Shown here piece after piece: positions 1 through 7,307 of a DNA stretch of 64,000 nucleotides. The first letter of the stretch is position 1. Each line of letters begins with the position of its first letter. The notes under the pieces were generated by a model that was not told the origin of the DNA, made no database searches, and saw nothing but the letters and a program-made list of their open reading frames with translations. This stretch comes from Streptomyces sp. NBC_01306. Its GTDB lineage: Bacteria; Actinomycetota; Actinomycetes; Streptomycetales; Streptomycetaceae. The position numbers and the translations under genes were made by a program. The DNA lies in assembly GCF_026340465.1 (NCBI RefSeq), contig NZ_JAPEPC010000001.1:434001-498000 (forward strand), written 5' to 3'.

Positions 1-398
1 TCGAGGACGCAGACCCCGGACTCCAGCCACTGCTGTGCCCCGACGAGTCCGGCCCCGAGCAGCGGCTCGCCAACCGTCTGCGGTCAGGTTTCCGCGAGCT
101 GATGGCCGCGCGCGGCGCGGATCTCGCCTACGGGCGGACGCTCCCCCGGCTGCTGCGCGAAGCCGGCCTGGACGACGTACAGGCGGACGCCTACTTCCCC
201 ATCACCTCGCCGGCCTGCACCGTCCTGGAAGCCGCCACCGTGCGCCAGATCCGCTCCCGTCTCGTGGCAGCCGGGATCGCCACCGACGAGGACATCGACC
301 AGCATCTGGCGAACGTCGCCACTGGCCGGCTCGATCTGGCGACGTCCCCCATGATCTCCGCCTGGGGGCGCCGCCCCGCCGGACCGCCGGCGCCGTGA
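1..398 (+). CDS. SAM-dependent methyltransferase, C-terminal part (5' end outside window)
   Basis: The open frame enters at base 3 without a start and stops with TGA at 396-398, giving about 131 C-terminal residues. The visible part has the helix-strand pattern of the end of a class I methyltransferase that acts on small molecules: an 'RTLPRLLREAGLDDV' helix and turn followed by an acidic substrate-lid helix and a final strand 'ATSPMISAWGRR', which is how many actinobacterial UbiE/Methyltransf_11-type enzymes end. The SAM-binding glycine loop lies off the left edge, so the family call comes only from the tail and is tentative. The substrate cannot be inferred. The next gene, an ABC-F ATPase, is 272 bp downstream on the same strand and has its own leader. 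Confidence 0.5.
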   Translation, partial: EDADPGLQPLLCPDESGPEQRLANRLRSGFRELMAARGADLAYGRTLPRLLREAGLDDVQADAYFPITSPACTVLEAATVRQIRSRLVAAGIATDEDIDQHLANVATGRLDLATSPMISAWGRRPAGPPAP

Positions 399-479
399 CC
401 ACGGGCGCCCGCGTACGACCGGACGCGGTAAATCGCTTTGCGGGCGGGCCGGATCGGCCGTAACGTTCTCCCTGGCCCT

Positions 480-670
480 GTTGTCGTTGATCGGAGTAGG
501 ACATTGCGCTACTGAGGTCTTGAGACACCGTGCCGTGCAGTGACCACACCTGCGCGCACCGCGTGTGACCTCGGTATTCGAGCTGTCCTCCCGGAACAGG
601 GCTTTCTCTGTGCCCTGCGGTGTCTCCACCCGTTGCCCCCACCCCTTTTCGCAGCAACCGGGAGACCCGT
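480..670 (+). promoter_or_regulatory. ABC-F leader with possible attenuator hairpins
   Basis: The 272-bp gap before the ABC-F gene holds nested signals. GGAG at 493-496 is followed 7 nt later by a three-codon frame, TTG CGC TAC TGA (504-515). A 12-codon GTG frame runs 530-568. CAGGGC (597-602) pairs perfectly with GCCCTG (612-617). GTCTCC (622-627) is the exact complement of GGAGAC (661-666), which contains the Shine-Dalgarno of the ATG at 671. Leaders of this style control several antibiotic-responsive ABC-F genes. That this one does is inference. Confidence 0.4.
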
Positions 671-2269
671 ATGTCAACCCATTCGTCCACCCATATCTCC
701 TGCACCGCGCTCTCCTTCTCCTGGCCGGACGGAACCTCGGTCCTCGACCAATTCCAGCTGGCCGTCGGCCCGGGCAGGACGGGCCTCATCGGCGTCAACG
801 GGTCGGGGAAGTCGACCCTGCTCCGGCTGATCGCAGGTGAGCTGACCCCGAGCGGCGGAGCCGTCCGCGTCACGGGCGACATCGGCTACCTCCCGCAGAA
901 CCTCGTGCTCGACACCGCGCTGCGCGTGGACCAGGCGCTGGGCATCGACGTGCAGCGTGCCGCACTGCACGCCATCGAGGCAGGTGACGCGAGTGAGGAG
1001 CACTTCACGGCGGTCGGCGACGACTGGGACGTGGAGGAGCGCGCCCACGCGGTGCTCGGCCAGCTCGGACTCGGCTCGGTCGGTCTCGACCGGAGCATCG
1101 GCGAGGTGTCGGGCGGTGAGTCCGTCCTGCTGAGGCTCGCCGCACTGCTGCTGCGCAGGCCGGACGTCCTGCTGCTCGACGAGCCGACCAACAACCTCGA
1201 CCGGCACGCCAGGCAACGGCTGTACGCGGCGGTCGACGCCTGGCCCGGAGTGATGGTCGTGGTCAGTCACGACCGTGAACTCCTGGAGCGCGTCGACCAG
1301 ATCGCCGATCTGCGGGACGGCGAGGTCCACTGGTACGGCGGGGCGCTGTCCGCGTACGAGGAGGCCCTCGCGGTGGAACAGGAGGCGGCCGAACGCATGG
1401 TACGGGTCGCGGAGGCCGATGTGCAGAAGCAGAAGCGCGAACTGGCCGACGCCCAGGTCAAACTGGCGCGGCGCAAGCGGTACGGGCAGAAGATGATGGA
1501 GCAGAAGCGTGAACCCAAGATCGTGATGGGTGCGCGGAAGCGCGCGGCGCAGGAGTCGGCGGGCAAGCACCGCATCATGCACACCGAGCGGCTGGACGAC
1601 GCGAAGGAGCGGCTCAGCGAGGCGGCGGACGCGGTGCGGGACGACGACGAGATCCGGATCGAGCTGCCGTACACCAAAGTGCACCCCGGCCGGAGCGTGC
1701 TGACCCTGCGGGAACTCCAACTGCCGTACGGGAGCGGTGTCGAGGGCGAGTTCACCGCGCACGGGCCCGAACGGATCGCCCTGGTCGGGCGGAACGGCTC
1801 GGGGAAGACCACGCTGCTGCGGACCATCGCGGGTCAGCTGGAGCCGGTCTCCGGGGAGGCGACGGCCCATGTGCCGCTCCGCTTCCTGCCGCAGCGGCTC
1901 GACGTACTGGACGACGGGCTGAGCGTCGTCGAGAACGTGGCGCGCAACGCGCCGGACGCCGGCAACAACCTGATCCGGGCACGGCTCGCCCGGTTCCTCT
2001 TCAAGGGGGCGCGTGCCGACCAGCCGGCCGGCACGCTCTCGGGCGGCGAACGGTTCCGGGCGGCGCTCGCCGCGCTGCTGCTGGCCGAGCCCGCCCCGCA
2101 GCTGCTGATGCTCGACGAGCCGACCAACAATCTGGACATGGCGAGCGTGCGCCGGCTGACGGCCGCGCTGGAGTCCTACGAGGGGGCGCTGATCGTGGCC
2201 AGCCACGACCTGCCGTTCCTGGAGTCGGTCGGCATCACCCGGTGGCTCACACTGGGCGGCAGCGAATAG
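671..2269 (+). CDS. ABC-F family ATPase (ribosome-associated, possible antibiotic resistance)
   Basis: This 532-aa protein has two ATP-binding cassettes in one chain and no membrane segment, the layout of ABC-F proteins, which act on the ribosome rather than in transport. Cassette 1 has Walker A 'GVNGSGKST', signature 'VSGGE' and 'LLLDEPTNNLD'. Cassette 2 has 'GRNGSGKTT', 'LSGGERFR' and 'LMLDEPTNNLD'. The linker between them is charged and helical (many K, R, E and Q), as expected for the arm that reaches toward the peptidyl-transferase centre. The ATG at 671 is preferred over an upstream GTG at 620 because GGGAG lies 6 nt before it and the family N-terminus ('HISCTALSFSWPDG') begins there. 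The family includes resistance factors (TlrC, OleB, VarM types) and housekeeping translation factors; the regulated-looking leader favours resistance, but no drug can be named. Confidence 0.88.
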   Translation: MSTHSSTHISCTALSFSWPDGTSVLDQFQLAVGPGRTGLIGVNGSGKSTLLRLIAGELTPSGGAVRVTGDIGYLPQNLVLDTALRVDQALGIDVQRAALHAIEAGDASEEHFTAVGDDWDVEERAHAVLGQLGLGSVGLDRSIGEVSGGESVLLRLAALLLRRPDVLLLDEPTNNLDRHARQRLYAAVDAWPGVMVVVSHDRELLERVDQIADLRDGEVHWYGGALSAYEEALAVEQEAAERMVRVAEADVQKQKRELADAQVKLARRKRYGQKMMEQKREPKIVMGARKRAAQESAGKHRIMHTERLDDAKERLSEAADAVRDDDEIRIELPYTKVHPGRSVLTLRELQLPYGSGVEGEFTAHGPERIALVGRNGSGKTTLLRTIAGQLEPVSGEATAHVPLRFLPQRLDVLDDGLSVVENVARNAPDAGNNLIRARLARFLFKGARADQPAGTLSGGERFRAALAALLLAEPAPQLLMLDEPTNNLDMASVRRLTAALESYEGALIVASHDLPFLESVGITRWLTLGGSE

Positions 2270-2280
2270 CCCGGCTTGAT

Positions 2281-2309
2281 CCACACGCCCGGCCCGAGGC
2301 GTGATGTGG
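2281..2309 (+). terminator. Probable hairpin terminator after the ABC-F gene
   Basis: CCACACGCC and GGCGTGATGTGG form an imperfect stem with one bulge, 12 nt after the stop codon at 2269. There is no U-tract, as is usual in high-GC actinomycetes. Confidence 0.35.
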
Positions 2310-2396
2310 CTCTCCGTATCGAGACCCGACCTGGAGGCATAGCAGACTGTAACGGTGCATATCGGAACCGGGGCTTGGCTGGGGCTTACTGCCGCC

Positions 2397-2434
2397 TTAA
2401 CCTACGGAGACGTAACCTACGAATCCGTAGGTAA
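2397..2434. promoter_or_regulatory. Palindromic operator upstream of the acyl-ACP desaturase
   Basis: The segment 2413-2434 reads TAACCTACG-AATC-CGTAGGTAA and is nearly self-complementary over 22 bp. A further half-site, TTAACCTACGGA, lies at 2397-2408, so ACCTACGGA (2399-2407) also pairs perfectly with TCCGTAGGT (2424-2432). The layout fits a TetR-type dimer site, possibly two overlapping sites, 25-60 bp before the GTG start of the desaturase. The cognate regulator is not identifiable in the window. Confidence 0.6.
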
Positions 2435-2458
2435 ATACTCCCGTCCCCAGGAGCCCCC

Positions 2459-3436
2459 GTGACGATCACCTCTCCCCACCTCGGCAGTACGGACGCGTGG
2501 ACAGACGCCCGGCTGCTGTATGCGCTGGAGGAGGTGGTGGAGAAGGAACTCAACCGCCATCTCTCCGTGGCCAAGGACTGGATGCCCCACGAGTACGTGC
2601 CGTTCTCCGACGCGCGCAACTTTCCCGGCTTCTTCGAGGACGGGAAGGCGTGGGAGCCCGAGCAGTCCAAGGTCACGGACATCGGCAGGACCGCGCTCGT
2701 GGTCAACCTGCTGACCGAGGACAACCTCCCCAGCTACCACCACGAGATCGCCTCACTCTTCGGGCGCGACGGCGCCTGGGGCACGTGGGTGCACCGCTGG
2801 ACCGCGGAGGAGGGCCGGCACGGCATCGTGATGCGCGACTACCTGCTGGCCTCGCGCGCCGTCGACCCGGACAAGCTGGAGCAGTTCCGGATGGCGCACA
2901 TGGCGGAGGGCTTCGAGTCCGACAACCGGCACTCGATGCTGCACTCGGTCGCGTATGTCGCCTTCCAGGAGCTCGCCACCCGGGTCTCGCACCGCAACAC
3001 CGGCCACCAGTCGGGCGACCCGGTCTGCGACCGGATGCTGGCGCGGATCGCGACCGACGAGAACCTGCACATGGTCTTCTACCGCAATCTGCTGGGCGCG
3101 GCCTTCGAGATCGCCCCGGACCTCACCATGCAGGCGGTGCGCGACGTCGTCGTCGACTTCCGGATGCCGGGGCACGGGATGCCCGGCTTCGAGCGGGCCG
3201 CCGCGCAGATGGCGATCGGTGAGATCTACAACATGCGGATCCACCACGACGATGTGCTCCAGCCCGTCCTGCGGTACCTGAAGGTCCTGGACATCGACGG
3301 GCTCGGCCCGGAAGGACTGAAGGCGCAGGAGGAGTTGGGCATGTACATGGGCGGTCTGGACTCCGAGGCTGCCAAGTTCGACGCGAAGCTCGCGGCCCGC
3401 AAGGCCCGGATGGCCGCACGCGCCGCAGCGTCGTAG
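2459..3436 (+). CDS. Acyl-ACP desaturase (soluble di-iron, stearoyl-ACP delta-9 type)
   Basis: This 325-aa protein has the two carboxylate-bridged di-iron motifs of soluble fatty-acyl-ACP desaturases: 'WTAEEGRHG' (ExxH) near residue 118 and 'ATDENLHM' (DExxH) near residue 200. The length matches the DesA/FabF2-like ferritin-fold enzymes of actinobacteria. It would introduce a cis double bond into ACP-bound saturated acyl chains in the cytoplasm, using oxygen and reduced ferredoxin, and so tune membrane fluidity. The GTG at 2459 has AGGAG at 2449-2453, 5 nt upstream. The gene stands alone between the ABC-F gene and a convergent WhiB-type gene. The strong palindrome just upstream suggests repression by a lipid-responsive TetR-type protein (inference). 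Confidence 0.9.
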   Translation: MTITSPHLGSTDAWTDARLLYALEEVVEKELNRHLSVAKDWMPHEYVPFSDARNFPGFFEDGKAWEPEQSKVTDIGRTALVVNLLTEDNLPSYHHEIASLFGRDGAWGTWVHRWTAEEGRHGIVMRDYLLASRAVDPDKLEQFRMAHMAEGFESDNRHSMLHSVAYVAFQELATRVSHRNTGHQSGDPVCDRMLARIATDENLHMVFYRNLLGAAFEIAPDLTMQAVRDVVVDFRMPGHGMPGFERAAAQMAIGEIYNMRIHHDDVLQPVLRYLKVLDIDGLGPEGLKAQEELGMYMGGLDSEAAKFDAKLAARKARMAARAAAS

Positions 3437-3472
3437 CCCCGGAGGCTCGGACGCCCGGAGAACCCGGAGAAC

Positions 3473-3502
3473 CCGGAGCCACGGTGGATCCGGTGGCTCC
3501 GG
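3473..3502. terminator. Bidirectional hairpin terminator (desaturase / WhiB)
   Basis: CCGGAGCCAC (3473-3482) and GTGGCTCCGG (3493-3502) form a perfect 10-bp stem with a 10-nt loop between the ends of two convergent genes. The preceding bases carry a short repeat of ACCCGGAGA. Confidence 0.65.
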
Positions 3503-3615
3503 AAACTCACCGGCGCGCTCTTCCCACCCCGGCCGGTGCCGCATGGCGGCCGTCGGCCGGGGTGGTGGCGCCCCCGGTTGCGGGCCCCCCGGCCCGTGTC
3601 CCCGTCCGGCCCGCG

Positions 3616-3861
3616 TCAGCTCGCGTCACGTCTCAGGCCGTACCGCTCCTTCTCGGAGAGTCCTCCCCAGACTCCGAACCGCTCGTCGTGATCGAGTGCG
3701 TACTCCAGACAGGCCACTCGCTCCTCGCAGATTCCGCAGAGCCGCTTGGCCTCACGCGTGGAGCTGCCCGGGTCGGGAAAGAAGAACTCCGGCCCCGTCT
3801 GGGCGCACAGAGCCCGCTCCTGCCAGGCGAGCTCAGGGGCGTTGCTGGTGGTGATCGACAT
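3616..3861 (-). CDS. WhiB-family iron-sulfur transcription regulator
   Basis: An 81-aa protein with the four cysteines that bind the [4Fe-4S] cluster of Wbl proteins: Cys19, then Cys42-x2-Cys45-x5-Cys51. These are followed by the conserved 'GVWGGLSEKER' turn, which contacts sigma-factor region 4, and a short basic end 'RYGLRRDAS'. Wbl proteins are small actinobacteria-specific regulators that work with RNA polymerase sigma factor in development, redox response or drug resistance. The ATG at 3861 starts 'MSITTSNAPELAW'; an in-frame GTG (3870) and TTG (3882) lie upstream, and no start has a strong Shine-Dalgarno, so the N-terminus is uncertain by up to seven residues. The gene is convergent to the desaturase. 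Which Wbl subgroup it belongs to cannot be settled by eye. Confidence 0.9.
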   Translation of the reverse strand: MSITTSNAPELAWQERALCAQTGPEFFFPDPGSSTREAKRLCGICEERVACLEYALDHDERFGVWGGLSEKERYGLRRDAS

Positions 3862-3931
3862 GATGGACACAGTGCCCGGCAACGATCAATGTCTGTTCAA
3901 CAAACGATGAACGAGCTTCCCGCCGCAGGTC

Positions 3932-4711
3932 TCACGCACCGCCGGACTCACCCTTGATCAGCGCGAACTGCGCTCCGTGGGGGTCGGTCGCCTTGGCGAT
4001 CCGGCCCACGCCCGGCAGGTCGACCGGCTCCATGACGACGGAGCCGCCCAGCCGTTGCGCCGATGCCACCGCCGCGTCGGTGTCGGACACCTCGAAGTAC
4101 GGCAGCCAGTAACCCGCGTCGGCCGCGCCGGTCTGGACGAAGCCCCCGATGTTGGCCTCGGGGCCGCGGCCCGCCGGGGCCGCCATCGTGTACGTACCCC
4201 CGGGGTACGGCGCGGAGTTGGTCTCCCAGCCGAACACCGCGTGGTAGAAAGCGGCGGCAGCCGGGACATCCGTGGTGTACAGCTCGGTCCAGCAGAGCGA
4301 GTTCGGGTCGTTCACCACGCCCATGCCCTTGTTCTCCCCCGGCTGCCAGGTCGAGAAGGGCGCACCTGTCCTGTCCGTGAATCCGGACATACGACCCAGG
4401 GTGGCCACGTCGTGCGGTCCGAAGAGCGAGGTTCCACCCGCCGCCTCGACGTCCCGCGCGGTCGCTTCGGCGTCCTCGGTCTGGAAGTAGACGGACCAGG
4501 ACGCCTTGCCCGCCGGGCCCTCCGTCCCCTGCATCACCCCGCCGACCATTTTCCCGTCCAGGAAATACAGGCCGTAGCCACCGAAATCGGGGCCCGCCGA
4601 CCGGAACTCCCAGCCGAACAGCGCGCCGTAGAAGGCGGTGGCCCCCTCCTGGTCGGGGGTCGCCAGATCGATCCAGTTGGGTGAGCCTGCGGCGAACGGG
4701 ATGCTCAGCAT
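3932..4711 (-). CDS. VOC superfamily protein, two glyoxalase-like domains
   Basis: This 259-aa protein carries two vicinal-oxygen-chelate modules in tandem. The first begins 'GSPNWIDLATPDQEGATAFY' and the second 'NSLCWTELYTTDVPAAAAFY'; each ends with the beta-strand 'DPHGAQFALIK' or its equivalent. This double arrangement is common in streptomycete 'glyoxalase/bleomycin resistance/dioxygenase' proteins, most of unknown substrate (hydroxylases and isomerases have been described). The ATG at 4711 has GAGGAG 7 nt upstream; the frame stays open well past it, but the conserved fold begins here. It is transcribed divergently from the SNF2 helicase. There is no signal peptide or membrane segment, so it is a cytoplasmic enzyme or binding protein. 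Confidence 0.85.
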   Translation of the reverse strand: MLSIPFAAGSPNWIDLATPDQEGATAFYGALFGWEFRSAGPDFGGYGLYFLDGKMVGGVMQGTEGPAGKASWSVYFQTEDAEATARDVEAAGGTSLFGPHDVATLGRMSGFTDRTGAPFSTWQPGENKGMGVVNDPNSLCWTELYTTDVPAAAAFYHAVFGWETNSAPYPGGTYTMAAPAGRGPEANIGGFVQTGAADAGYWLPYFEVSDTDAAVASAQRLGGSVVMEPVDLPGVGRIAKATDPHGAQFALIKGESGGA

Positions 4712-4943
4712 GGTGCGCTCCTCGGTTCGGGGGTGGCCGGGGTCCCCCGTCGGCCTGCGTTTCCGAGTCTTGCACCGGGCACTGACAATCCGGCCCGCCG
4801 CGGGCCTCCGGGTACGGCCGGGCGGGTAGCCGGGCGACCCCAATGGCGTACCTGATCCGCACCCCGGACGGCGCCCCGCCCGCCCTTCCGGCGCGCCCCG
4901 GGACCGGCCGGAGTGTCCGGCGCCGCGTGAGATCATCCCTCCG

Positions 4944-7250
4944 GTGAGCGGCGTGAAGCACGGTCCGGCCCCGGCCGGCAGAAGAGCCCGAGCCCTCCTC
5001 CTGGAGGCGGAGCGGCTGCTCGGCGCGGCGCGGGCCGTCGTCGCCGACCGTGCCGCGGCCGCCGACGCCGTACGGAGCGCGCTCGCCCCGCTCCAGCAGG
5101 AGCTGGCCAGGGCCGAGCTGGAGCCGATCCCGCTCTCCCGGCTGCGGGACGTCACCGAGGGGCGGCTGCGGCTCGGCGCCCTGGAACAGGCGGGTCTCAC
5201 CACGGTCGCCCAGGTGCACGACGCGGGCCGCTACGCGCTGCGGCAGCTGCCCGGGGTCGGCGCCCAGACCGCCGACCAGGCCGTCGCCGCCGCCGGGCAG
5301 ATCGCCCGGGCGGTCGAGGAGACCGTCACCGTACGGATCGACATCGACCGTCCCGAGCCGCGCACGACGGCGCTCGTCAGATCGCTGCACGTGCTGGCGC
5401 AGGCCGGGCCCGAACTGCGCCGCGCCCATGACGCGGCGCAGCGGCTCAGCGCCGGGCTCGACCGCCTCTTGCCGCAGGCCGGGCCGGCCCGCAGCAGGCT
5501 CCGCATGGCGCTGGCCGGCCGGACCCGGCGTACGGAGGTGCTCGCCGCGCTCGAAGCCGTCGGGGAACTCACCCGGCAGTCGGCGGCGGACGGGGTGCCG
5601 CTGCTCCTCGCCCAGGTCTCGGCCGATCTGCTGCGGGTGCCCGCGTCCGACGCCGAGGCCTGGGTCGGCTTCGAGCTGCGCTCCGCCGACTACTACAGCC
5701 TCCTGGCGGAGTTCTCGGGCCAGGGCGCCGATCTCGCCGCGGCGGAGGGGTTCGTGCCCTCCGCCATCGCCGAACGGGTCCGTGCCCAGCCGCTGGACGA
5801 CAGCAGGCTGCGGGTGTCCCTGCGTGGCTACCAGGCTTTCGGGGCACGGTTCGCGCTGGTGCAGCGCCGGGTGATCATCGGGGACGAGATGGGGCTCGGC
5901 AAGACGGTCCAGGCCATCGCGGCGATGGCCCATCTCGCGGCGGGCGGCGCCACGCACTTCCTGGTCGTCTGCCCGGCGAGCGTACTGATCAACTGGACGC
6001 GCGAGGTGGGCTCGCGCTCCACGCTGGCCGCCCGGCCCGTGCACGGACCGGCGCGCCGGACGGCCTTCGCCCGGTGGTGCGAGCAGGGCGGGGTGGCGGT
6101 CACCACCTTCGACGTGCTGCCTCTGCTCGCGGTCCCGGACGACGTACGCCCGGGGATGCTCGTCGTCGACGAGGCGCACTTCGTCAAGAACCCCCTCACC
6201 CGGCGGGCGAAGGCCGTGGCGGACTGGGCCGGCCCGTCCGAACGGGTGCTTTTCCTGACCGGCACGCCGATGGAGAACCGGGTCGAGGAGTTCCGCAGTC
6301 TGGTCCGCAGGCTCCAGCCCGAGCTGGTGCCCGCGGTCCGCGACCGGGACGCGGCAGCCGGCTCACAGGTGTTCCGCAGGGCGGTGGCCCCGGCCTATCT
6401 CCGCCGCAACCAGGACGATGTCCTCACGGAGCTGCCCGCGCTGGTGCACGTGGACGAGTGGGAGGAGCTCAGTGCGGGGGACCTGACCGCGTACCGGGAG
6501 GCCGTGTCGGACGGGCACTTCATGCGGATGCGCCGGGCCGCGTACGCCCGCCCGGAGGGTTCGGCGAAGCTCCGGCGGCTGCGCGAGCTGGTCGGTGAGG
6601 CGGCCGCCAACGGGCTGAAGGTCGTGGTGTTCTCGTACTTCCGCGAGGTACTGGCCACAGTGGGGACGGCCCTCGGCGGGACGGCGTACGGACCGGTAGA
6701 GGGCGCTCTGCCGGCCGCCCGCCGCCAGGAGCTGGTCGACGCGTTCTCGGCTGCCCCCGGGCACGCGGTGCTGCTGAGCCAGTTCCAGGCCGGCGGGGTG
6801 GGCCTCAACATGCAGGCGGCTTCCGTCGTCATCCTGTGCGAGCCGCAGATCAAACCGGCCATGGAGCACCAGGCCGTGGCGCGCGCCCACCGCATGGGAC
6901 AGGTCAGGACGGTGCGGGTGCACCGGCTGCTGGCCGCCGACAGCGTGGATACGCGGATGCTCGGCGTACTGGCCGACAAGACCCGGCTGTTCGACGCGTA
7001 CGCCCGGCGCAGCGAGGTGGCCGAGGCGACGCCCGACGCCGTCGACGTCTCCGACGGGGGCCTCGCCCGGCGGATCGTGGAGGAGGAGCAGCTGCGGCTG
7101 TTCCTGGCGAAGCGGGAACCGGCCGAGGGGGGACCCACCGGGAGCGGACTCTCCGGGGGACAGCCTCCCGCGCCGGAGATGCGGGAGATCCCGCGGCAGG
7201 GGGCTCCTGAGCGGCGGATCTGTGAGCAGGAGGCGGCCGGGGACGGGTGA
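4944..7250 (+). CDS. SNF2/SWI2-type DEAD/H helicase-like ATPase
   Basis: This 768-aa protein has a non-conserved N-terminal half of about 300 residues, which includes a helix-hairpin-helix-like stretch ('LRQLPGVGAQTADQAVAAAG'), followed by a full SNF2 motor. The motor shows motif I 'GDEMGLGKTVQAIAAM', motif II 'VVDEAHFVKN' (DEAH), motif III 'LTGTPMENR', motif V 'LSQFQAGGVGLNMQAA' and motif VI 'QAVARAHRMGQ'. It probably translocates on double-stranded DNA and remodels DNA-protein complexes in replication or repair; no nuclease or SNF2-associated zinc domain is visible. The start is uncertain: GTG at 4944 or 4953, neither with a clear Shine-Dalgarno. The stop codon lies inside the 5' arm of a strong terminator shared with the convergent aldehyde dehydrogenase. 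Confidence 0.85.
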   Translation: MSGVKHGPAPAGRRARALLLEAERLLGAARAVVADRAAAADAVRSALAPLQQELARAELEPIPLSRLRDVTEGRLRLGALEQAGLTTVAQVHDAGRYALRQLPGVGAQTADQAVAAAGQIARAVEETVTVRIDIDRPEPRTTALVRSLHVLAQAGPELRRAHDAAQRLSAGLDRLLPQAGPARSRLRMALAGRTRRTEVLAALEAVGELTRQSAADGVPLLLAQVSADLLRVPASDAEAWVGFELRSADYYSLLAEFSGQGADLAAAEGFVPSAIAERVRAQPLDDSRLRVSLRGYQAFGARFALVQRRVIIGDEMGLGKTVQAIAAMAHLAAGGATHFLVVCPASVLINWTREVGSRSTLAARPVHGPARRTAFARWCEQGGVAVTTFDVLPLLAVPDDVRPGMLVVDEAHFVKNPLTRRAKAVADWAGPSERVLFLTGTPMENRVEEFRSLVRRLQPELVPAVRDRDAAAGSQVFRRAVAPAYLRRNQDDVLTELPALVHVDEWEELSAGDLTAYREAVSDGHFMRMRRAAYARPEGSAKLRRLRELVGEAAANGLKVVVFSYFREVLATVGTALGGTAYGPVEGALPAARRQELVDAFSAAPGHAVLLSQFQAGGVGLNMQAASVVILCEPQIKPAMEHQAVARAHRMGQVRTVRVHRLLAADSVDTRMLGVLADKTRLFDAYARRSEVAEATPDAVDVSDGGLARRIVEEEQLRLFLAKREPAEGGPTGSGLSGGQPPAPEMREIPRQGAPERRICEQEAAGDG

Positions 7251-7276
7251 AGGCCCGCATCCCTGCGGGCCTTCAC
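7247..7276. terminator. Bidirectional terminator overlapping the helicase stop codon
   Basis: GTGAAGGCCCGCA (7247-7259) and TGCGGGCCTTCAC (7264-7276) form a perfect 13-bp stem with a TCCC loop. The helicase TGA (7248-7250) is part of the stem. It separates the helicase from the convergent aldehyde dehydrogenase. Confidence 0.85.
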
Positions 7277-7307
7277 GGGTACCGGTGTCGCGGCGGACCG
7301 CCGAGTG

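Noticed and set aside
3948..6179. Very long minus-strand frame (743 codons) opposite the VOC and helicase genes
   Set aside because: It runs through the VOC gene in the wrong frame and antisense to the helicase, is rich in Arg, Gly and Pro with no motif, and is a typical high-GC shadow.
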